The notes beneath the pieces are model-generated. The model had not been told where the DNA came from. It saw only the letters and a program-made list of their open reading frames with translations, and did not search any database. From Euglena gracilis (Eukaryota > Euglenida > Euglenophyceae > Euglenales): a DNA stretch of 64,000 nucleotides. Of the stretch, positions 57,601 to 64,000 are shown in pieces (the stretch's first letter is position 1; the number at the start of each line of letters is the position of its first letter). Both the position numbers and the translations under genes were made by a program. The DNA lies in contig CP154956.1 in NCBI GenBank assembly GCA_039621445.1, forward strand, positions 47,039,291-47,103,290, written 5' to 3'.

Positions 57601-60600
57601 CCAAAATAACAAAATCCCTTGTGTTTCCAAGTCGTTTCGGGGAGCAAATCCCTTCTGTTGCTCAACTGTTCGAGGGCCCAAAATAACAAAATCCCTTGTG
57701 TTTCCAAGTCGTTTCGGGGGGTAAATCCCTTCCGTTGCTCGACTGTTCGAGGGCCCCAAAATAACAAAATCCCTTGTGTTTCCAAGTCGTTTCGGGGGGC
57801 AAATCCCTTGTGTTTCCAAGTTGTTTCGGGGGGGCAAATCCCTTGTGTTTCCAAGTCGTTTCGGGGAGCAAATCCCTTCTTGAGTCCCTCCTTGAGTCTG
57901 TTGCTCAACTGTTCGAGGGCCCCAAAATAACAAAATCCCTTGTGTTTCCAAGTCGTTTTGGGGGACATACATGCATGCATATACGTAGGAGGATGCTCGA
58001 GATGTCGTTCGAGGTCGCTCGAGGATGCTCTAGAGCATCCTCGAGCGTCGCTCGAGGTCGCTCGAGGATGCTCAAAAACATCCTCGAGTGTCGCTCGAGG
58101 TCGCTCGAGGTCGCTCGAGGATGCTCGAAAACATCCTCGAGTGTCGCTCGAGGTCGCTCGAGGTCACTCGAGGATGCTTTTTAAGCCCCCCCCTGGATGG
58201 GGGGGGGCTTAAAAACGCTCGAGGATGCTCGAGCTCAAGCGCTCGATCTCGAGCATCCTCCTACGGTAACCCCCCCGCCTGTGACCCCCCATCCACCCCA
58301 AACCGTGCGGAGTGGGGCCGTTGCAAATGGAGCGGTTTGTTGTGGGGCCAAAACTTGTATCCGTCGCCAGTTCCCTCTCCCTGGTTTCAAGGGAGAAACT
58401 TACTGGCCAAGAATAACGCACCCCCCCCCCCCCGGCCCCCGGGAAAATGTCTCCAGACAAGTCAGCGAGTGCGAGGTGGGAGACAGGTCCCTATAAGGCC
58501 AAGTCAGCGGGTACGGAGGGCAGAGGACAATGGGGATGCCTAACAAGCGGTGCCGGCACCGCTGGGGCACCGCTTGACACCGCTGGGACAGGAACCCATG
58601 GAATAATACCGAGGGGAAAAATTCGGGGATTTCCATAAAGAAGCACAAAAACATCTCGTTGTGACCAAGCACCTCTGGTCAGCCATGCCCTTGGGCCCAG
58701 CATCGCCCTGCATCGCTTTCGAAGCTCTTAGAGGTGCACCTCCTGTACCTGCATCCACTCAGATACCTGCATCCGGAGCATCCAAAACAACATCTGCAAC
58801 CACTTCATCCGCTTTTGTCCACTTTTTTACCCACCTTGTACAACTTTGGCCACCCTTGGCCACTTTTGGCCACTTCTGGCTACTTTTGGCCACTTTGCCC
58901 AACTTCACTCACCTTTGGCCGCAAGCTCCCCTGATTTACTTGGCCAATCCAGCATCTGCATAAACCGCATTAACCCAGTCTGCAGAAATTGCACCTTGTC
59001 CAACATATGCATCTTGCCTAGCATCTGCATCTTGTGCTTGTCAAATATCAACATCTTGGCCGGTATTTGCATCTTATGTGGTGTCTGCACCTTGTCCAGT
59101 GCCTACATCTTGTCCAGTGCCTGCATCCATTGCATCTTGTCTAATATCTGCAACCACTGCATCTTGTCCAGTGTGTGCATCTTGCCCAATACCTGCATCC
59201 GCTGCATCTTGTCCAATGTCTTCCTCTTGTCCAGCATCTGCATCTTGTCCAGCATCTACATCTTGTCCAGCATCTGCATCTTTTCCAGTGTCTGCATCTT
59301 GTCAAACGTCTGCATCTTGTCCAGTATCTGCAACTTGTCCACATCTGCAACTTGTCCAGCATCAACATCTTGTCCAGTATCTGCATCTTTTCCACTGTCC
59401 GCAGCTTGTCCAGCGTCTGGATCTTGTACAGTATCGCGTCTGGATCTTGTACAGTATCTGCGTCCACTGCATCGTGTCCGGTATCTGCATGTTGTCCAGT
59501 ATCTGCAACCACTGCATCTTGTCCAGTATCTTGCTCTTGTCCAGCATCTCCATCTTGTCCAGCATCTGCAACCACTGCATCTTGTCCAGCATCTGCATCT
59601 TGTCCAGTGTCTGCATCTTTTTCCAGTACCTGCATCTTGTCCAGCATCTGCATCTGGTCCAGCATCTGCAACCAGTAGATCTTGTCCAGCATTTGCAACC
59701 ACCACATCTTGTCCAGCGTCTGCATTGTGTCCAGTGTCTGCTTCTTGCCTGATGTTTGCATCCATTGGCTCCCAACCTACCAAAAATGATCACAAAAGCC
59801 CCAAAGAGCAACCAAAATGACCTAAAATGGCTTGAAATAACCTAAAATTGCCCAAAAACACCAACAAAATCCACAAAAGATTCACAAAATTTCACAAAAA
59901 ATACCCAAAAATCACCAAAAATGGCACAAAAATGGCACAAAAATGGCAAATTGACCCAATATTTGCCCAAATCAATGCAAAATAGCCCCAAATTAGCAAA
60001 AAATACACCCAAAATGGTCAAGATGGGTGTAATATTGGAGACTTGTGGGGAAATTGTCCTAAAGATGGGCTTAATTCTTCAAAATATACAAAAAATGCCG
60101 GCATCGCCCAGCATCGCCCAGCATCGGAACCCCACCTCTGGTCTCCAAAAATCCAGCATCGCCCAACATCGCCCAGCATCGCCCAGCATCATCAGAGGTG
60201 CTTGGTTGTGACATAAACATTTGTGGGCCATCAAAAAAACCTGCTTAGAACAAAAGCACATGGAAAATTTTTTGCAAGGGTTCCCCCTAAAAAAGGAAAG
60301 CCTTCCGTCCCAGCGGTGTCAAGCGGTGCCAACGGTGTCGGCACCGCTTTTTAGGCATCCCCAATTACCTGGGGGTCCAGGTCGGAGGGAAAAAAATCGA
60401 AACTTTTGATCCCTGGCGACAAAATAAAACACCGGAAAATATTGCTTTTCACAAGATTTGTCACCAGAAGCCTGAAAAAATGTTCGAATTTTTTTTAACC
60501 CTGGAAATCACCTTACTTAAAGAAAAAGTTCAAAAAAATTGGAAAATTTGTTCTTTTTTTAGGGGACAGGTAAGAGGGTGCGACGGTGGGAGACGGGTCC

Positions 60601-62676
60601 CCATGAGCAAGCACCTCTGGTCAGTCATGCCCTTGGGCCCAGCATCGCCCAGCATCGCCCAGCATCGCCTTTGGAGCCCTTGAAGGTGTACCTATAAGCC
60701 TGCTGCTTTTGCCGCTCTAGCCCACTTTTGGCTACTTTTGGCCATCTTTGGTTGCTTTTTGACCACTTTGACCACTTTTGACTGCTTTTTGCCCACTTTG
60801 ACCACCTTTGACTGCTTTTTGACCACTTTTGCCCACATTTGCTACCTTTTGACCAATTTTGACGGCTTCTTGACCACTTTTGCTGCTTTTTGCCCACCTT
60901 TGCCCATTTCCAACCATCTTTGCAGCTTTTTGATCACTTTTGTTGCTTTTTGACCACTTTTGGCCCACTTTTGCCTGCTTTTTGACCACTTTTGACAACT
61001 TTTGTTGCTTTTCGACACTTTTGCCCACGTTTGCTACTTTTTACCCACTTTTGGTCATTGTTGCTGCTTTTTGATCACTTTCACTTTTTTGTTGCCCACT
61101 TTTGCTGCTTTTTGACTACTTTTGCCCACGTTTGCCCACTTTTTTACCACTTTTGCTGCTTTCTGACCACTTTTATCCACTTTTGCCTGTTTTTTGACCA
61201 CTTTTTGACCACTTTTGCTGCTTTTTGCCGGAGGATGTGGTGCAGGCCTGTGAGATGACAACATCGAGTGCAAGTTGCAAGCCTCTTGCTGGTCAGACAA
61301 ACAAAGTCCAAACCAGTTGTTGTGCTGGAGGGAGGGTGGCACCCCATCTTGTCCATCTGCATCTTGTCCAGTAACTGCATCTTGTCCAGTATCTGCATCT
61401 TGTCCAGCATCTGCTATTTGTCCAGCAACTGCATCTTGTCCACCATCTGCATGTTGTCCAGTATCTGCATCCAATTCATCTTGTCCAGCATCGGCATCTT
61501 GTCCAGTATCTGCATCTTGTCTAGCATCTGCATCTTGTCCAACATCTGCTTCTTGTCCAGCAACTGCATCTTGTCCACCATCTGCATGTTGTCCAGTGTC
61601 TGCATCCAGTTCATCTTGTCCAGCATCGGCATCTTGTGCATCTTGTCCAGCATCTGCATCTTGTCCAGCATCGGCATCTTGTCCATTATCTGTCCAGTAT
61701 TCATCCGTTGCCAAGCCAAAATAACCACAAAAGCCCAAAAATGGCCACAAAAAGCCCAAAATTTGACCACAAACCGCCCCAAAAAGCAACCAAAATTACC
61801 AAAAGTTGCCCAAAAACGCCAACAATGTCCACAAAAGATTGTGAAAAATGACCCAAAATCATCAAAAAAAGCGCAAAATGGCCAAAAATGCCATAAAATC
61901 TGCTCAAAAAGGCCCCAATTAGCCCAATATTTGCCAAATCAGTGATAAATCGCCCCCAAATTAGCAAAAATTGACCCATTATGGCCAAAATGGGTGTAAA
62001 ATTGGAGCTTTGTGGGGAAACTATCCCAAAAATAGTTCAATTCTCCAAAATATACAAAAAAATGCCAGCATCGCCCAGCATCGCCCTGCATCGCCCAGCA
62101 TCGCCCAGCATTGGAACCCCACCTCTGGTCTCCAAAAATCCAGCATCGCCCAGCATCGCCCTGCATCGCCCAGCATCGCCCAGCATCATCAGAGGTGCTT
62201 GCCCATGAGGTCAGCGGGTACGGGGGGTATCTGGGGAGGACAGTTTCCCGCGGGGGGGGGGGGGCAGGCTGACTGTATCCAGAAATAAAACACAGACAAC
62301 TCGACCTGCAGCGTGCCCTTTTTCCGGCCAGGGCGGCTGTTGATGCTGGTTCCATTTGTCCCACGTACGAGGCACAAGGTGGGGGGGGGGGCATAAAGGC
62401 GGCCGGCGGCGGGTGAATGCACGGCGGATCAGCTGCCGCACTGGGAACGCCTCCACACTGTACGCCAGCCCCAGGGCCCTTTTCATATGACCCATACAGG
62501 GGGTTGGCCCACCCTGCCGTCCTCTGGGGGTGGCCCTGGGTCCAGGGCTACAGGAGGAAGTCCCTGGCAGGCAGGCGGGGGTCCACCAGCTGGCGCAGCG
62601 CCTCCCGCAGCCGCCGGGACAGCGGCAGCCGCTGGTATGGCACGTGGGCGAGGAAGTTCGGCCGGAGGCACCGACG
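51700..62676 (-). CDS. YccV-like (hemimethylated-DNA-binding/HspQ) domain gene
   Basis: Exon blocks on the minus strand: ~62660-62570 (FLAHVPYQRLPLSRRL), 62466 to ~62410 (AYSVEAFPVRQLIRRAF), ~62345-62315 (INSRPGRKKG), 56378-56314 (DDRLAFEALRHLNALPAL), 55763 to ~55681 (RRAKFAIGDVVLHNSGRAG), ~54953-54884 (LVVVSRTVFCKKSRGWILL), 54588-54468 (LGDLEDPALNQPWYTVLAEHN), 51807 to ~51700 (LRWFFDSYDQVARRFVPRRD). The later blocks follow the YccV/DUF525-associated pattern of FBXO21, ClpF and POLDIP2: F-x-I/V-G-x-V-V-x-H, a C-x5-W-I step, QP(F/W)Y-x-V-L, and a final RFVP. Role (F-box-type, Clp adaptor or other) is undecided because the N-terminus is unclear. The first three blocks belong by splice phase only. 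The 3' end was not located. Two introns (56379-62314 and 51808-54467) are full of repeats. Confidence 0.6.
51891..52017. repeat. Palindromic GGTTGGGCCGCGG tandem array, cluster 1
   Basis: Three back-to-back hairpins, each GGTTGG(G/A)CCGCGG...CCGCGGCCCAACC, joined by short A/T linkers (AAAATTGTGTTTT, AAATTTTTTTTTT). Arms match almost perfectly. Lies in the large intron 51808-54467. Confidence 0.95.
52205..53660. repeat. ~457-bp satellite with CCCTAA motifs and a 150-bp hairpin
   Basis: Four copies (GGGTACC landmarks at 52302, 52759, 53218, 53611; spacing 457, 459, 393). Each complete unit has a palindrome from CTACAGGGTAC to GTACCCTGTAG (first copy 52298-52447), whose arms include CCCAAAGAGTCGCCCAACTA and whose loop is TTCG or GTCG. 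AACCCTAACCCTA occurs at each unit junction, and a longer CCCTAA run is at 52214-52252. The fourth copy is cut at the loop and joins the second GGCC palindrome cluster. Confidence 0.95.
53861..54137. repeat. Palindromic GGTTGGGCCGCGG tandem array, cluster 2
   Basis: Five to six hairpins of the same family as 51891-52017, separated by A/T linkers. The two clusters flank the telomere-motif satellite on both sides. Confidence 0.95.
56690..57062. repeat. Palindromic CTCGAGG array, left block
   Basis: Repeats of GAGGATGCTCTAGAGCATCCTC and GAGGATGCTCGAAAACATCCTC hairpins linked by GTCGCTCGAGGTCGCTC. Right block of the same family at 57990-58262. Confidence 0.93.
57190..57962. repeat. Tandem array of ~45- and ~78-bp units
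   Basis: Units contain CCCTTGTGTTTCCAAGTCGT, TTCGGGGGGCAAATCCCTT, and GTTGCTCAACTGTTCGAGGG-CCCAAAATAACAAAAT. Both a long form and a short form alternate. The array sits between the two CTCGAGG blocks, with ACATACATGCATG at each outer edge (57065-57085, 57963-57980). Confidence 0.93.
57990..58262. repeat. Palindromic CTCGAGG array, right block
   Basis: Same hairpin family as 56690-57062; ends with GCTCGAGCTCAAGCGCTCGA. An insertion-like GCTTTTTAAGCCCCCCC palindrome interrupts it at 58176-58217. Confidence 0.9.
58666..60204. mobile_element. Non-autonomous hAT-like element, copy 1
   Basis: Ends CAAGCACCTCTG... and ...CAGAGGTGCTTG form 12-bp terminal inverted repeats. The element is flanked by a perfect 8-bp duplication GTTGTGAC (58658-58665 and 60205-60212). 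An 8-bp target duplication with short TIRs starting CA suggests the hAT superfamily. The body has no transposase; it is made of TTTTGGCCAC runs, an 18-bp CATCTTGTCCAGCATCTG minisatellite (58980-59760), AAAATGGCACAA-type runs, and CAGCATCGCC repeats. Confidence 0.85.
58980..59760. repeat. 18-bp minisatellite CATCTTGTCCAGCATCTG
   Basis: More than 40 diverged 18-bp units. The unit is a multiple of three without stops in several frames, which yields long frames on both strands that should not be taken as genes. Confidence 0.95.
60608..62201. mobile_element. Non-autonomous hAT-like element, copy 2
   Basis: Same 12-bp TIRs as copy 1, flanked by a different perfect 8-bp duplication CCCATGAG (60600-60607 and 62202-62209). 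Same internal plan: GCCCAGCATCGCCC start, a TTTTGACCACTTTTG run (60720-61215), 18-bp minisatellite (61345-61705), AAAATGGCC-type run, CAGCATCGCC repeats at the 3' end. A unique ~100-bp stretch (61216-61340) is absent from copy 1. Confidence 0.87.
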
Positions 62677-63374
62677 CCGGTTTGGCCGGGGCGGGGGAGG
62701 AAACACCACAGGCCTCAGGCGTCCTGACTTAGGCGGCGCTAATTGCCCAACCGATTTTTGCGTTTTTTGACGTTTTTTGACTGTTTTGAAACCCCCCTCA
62801 AAGGGCACAAAATTTTAGGTTAAGAGGGGTGTGTGGCGGCTTTGGTCCAAAATTTTTTGAAAGTGGTTTTGCGCGGTATTCCGCTTAAACCATTTACCAT
62901 TGTGTGTGATTTGTGTGAGTTGGGGGTGTAGTGGAAACGTTTGAAATGGGTTGAAAAACACCGACTTTGAATGGGTGTGACACGGGGATGTGTGTCCATG
63001 GTTTACGTTAATAACGGTATTTGAGAAACGAATGTATATTGCAAGCGTACGCGGATAACCGCGTAAAACGAAACAAGAGGTGACAGGCGACGGAGTAAAA
63101 TGTTTAGACGGATATCCGCGTGGAATGAACTTATACGCGGATTACCGCCTAAAAGTGAAAACAAAGAATGGTGCACGGATTACCGCGTACAATAACACAA
63201 ACAGTTGATGATTGGTAGAAGGGAATCCGCTTGCTGTGTGTGTACATGTGGCGAGTTTTTGGCGAACTGGTGTAGGCGGGAATCCGTCTGGAGTGAATAA
63301 GAAACAATGGTGGTATCTAATAGTGTTGCCCTACCCCTGGGAGGGTTACGGTAGTGGGATGGACCGCAGGAGGA

Positions 63375-63705
63375 GGGTCTCGAACCTCCTCGAACCTCCT
63401 CGAACGACATTCGAGGAGGTTCGAGACCCTCCTCGAACGTCGTTCGAGGTCGTTCGAGGAGGTTCGAGACCCTCCTCGAACGTCGTTCGAGGAGGTTCGA
63501 GACCCTCCTCGAACGTCGTTCGAGGACGTTCGAGGAGGTTCGAGACCCTCCTCGAACGTCGTTCGAGGTCGTTCGAGGAGGTTCGAGGTCCCTCCTCGAA
63601 CGTCGTTCGAGGTCGTTCAAGGAGGTTCGAGGTCCCTCCTCGAGTGTCATTCGAGGTCGTTCGAGGACGTTCGAGACCCTCCTCGAATATCGTTCGAGGT
63701 CATTG
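63375..63705. repeat. Palindromic GAGGAGGTTCGAGACC array
   Basis: Seven to eight hairpins of the form CCTCCTCGAACGTCGTTCGAGG(TCGTTCGAGG)AGG. Layout parallels the CTCGAGG arrays at 56.7-58.3 kb but the sequence differs. Confidence 0.93.
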
Positions 63706-63779
63706 GAGGACGTTGGGAATATCTTTGAATGAAAATACTTTTGAATGACTGCAGTCCTGCATAAGTAAAAAAAAACTTT

Positions 63780-64000
63780 TTCTAACCCCGAACCTGACCC
63801 TAACCGTATTCCTTCTAATAACCTCAGAAATTCTCCCTGTATGGGAATATTTTTGAAAAAATATTTATGAATCAGTGCATTCCTGCGTAAGAAAAAAAAT
63901 GTTTCTTTTACAATGCGTGGAAAATTTCCCCCTACAGGGTACCAGCTACCCCAAAGAGTCGCCCAACTAGGGTTAATACACATGGGGGGACCCTCGCTCG
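63780..64000. repeat. Partial copy of the telomere-motif satellite
   Basis: Matches the 52205-53660 unit (CTTCTAATAACCTCAGAAAT, TATGGGAATATTTTTGA, then CCCCTACAGGGTACCAGC and the left hairpin arm) and is cut by the window edge. Confidence 0.93.

Larger units (their letters stand above)
62677..64000. other. Repeat-rich right end without a clear gene
   Basis: 62871-63240 has a series of imperfect GCGGATTACCGC palindromes. 63375-63705 is a hairpin array of GTTCGAGG/CCTCGAAC type. From about 63780 the telomere-motif satellite of 52205-53660 starts again and runs off the edge (GGGTACC landmark at 63938). No exon recognised. Confidence 0.6.

Noticed and set aside
57242-57972. Frames repeating FPSRFGGQ or ETTWKHKGF
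   Set aside because: Translations of the 78/45-bp tandem array; no start context and no domain.
56690-58262. CRISPR array
   Set aside because: Units are palindromic and contiguous with no unique spacers, and the host is eukaryotic.
58846-61945. 324-codon and similar frames (SICILSS..., MQMLDK...)
   Set aside because: Products of the 18-bp minisatellite inside transposons; open in several frames on both strands, with no codon bias.
62548-62680. C-terminal exon ending DFLL-stop
   Set aside because: The pairing rule splices out the stop and joins in frame to the exon at 62466; kept as an internal exon, though the alternative is not excluded.

Overview
The window is nuclear DNA of a eukaryotic microbe and most resembles a euglenid (Euglenozoa). 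Three things point there. (1) The best-resolved gene encodes a flavoprotein disulfide reductase whose middle and C-terminal regions look like trypanothione reductase, an enzyme typical of Euglenozoa. (2) The genes mix ordinary GT-AG introns with introns that lack GT/AG ends. The latter have complementary ends, with CAG (or CTG) at +4 to +6 and CTG (or CAG) at -8 to -6, which is the hallmark of euglenid nonconventional introns; using that rule restores the protein frame again and again. (3) GC-rich short exons sit in long repeat-filled introns, with CCCTAA telomere-type repeats nearby. The genus cannot be fixed from the sequence.

Layout: 1-8605 is a frame-shifted Ty3/gypsy chromovirus (gag, protease, methyltransferase-like segment, RT, RNase H, integrase, chromodomain); its left end is outside the window. 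8606-10185 holds degraded ORF remnants. 10186-13975 is a DIRS/Ngaro-type tyrosine-recombinase retroelement (RT, RNase H, methyltransferase-like domain, tyrosine recombinase) followed by a 70-bp inverted repeat. From 14.5 kb to 62.7 kb every recognisable cellular gene lies on the minus strand: a secreted DUF2961/GH172-family protein (31161 down to 14581, 19 exons), a SPRING/DUF2054 homologue (about 34.7 kb down to 31714), the trypanothione/glutathione reductase-like gene (46795 down to 37764, 15 exons), an unidentified multi-exon gene (about 49.8 down to 47.09 kb), and a YccV-like (hemimethylated-DNA-binding/HspQ-type) domain gene (about 62.68 down to 51.7 kb).

Introns and intergenic DNA carry (AC)n tracts, G/C-homopolymer modules, palindromic tandem arrays, a telomere-motif satellite with a 150-bp hairpin per unit, and two non-autonomous hAT-like elements with 12-bp terminal inverted repeats and perfect 8-bp target duplications whose bodies are minisatellites. 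One intron flanked by an 8-bp duplication with matching terminal inverted repeats suggests that at least some nonconventional introns began as DNA-transposon insertions.

The cellular genes do not form an obvious pathway; they share only strand. All exon models are conceptual, built from reading frame, family similarity and splice rules by eye, without transcript data.
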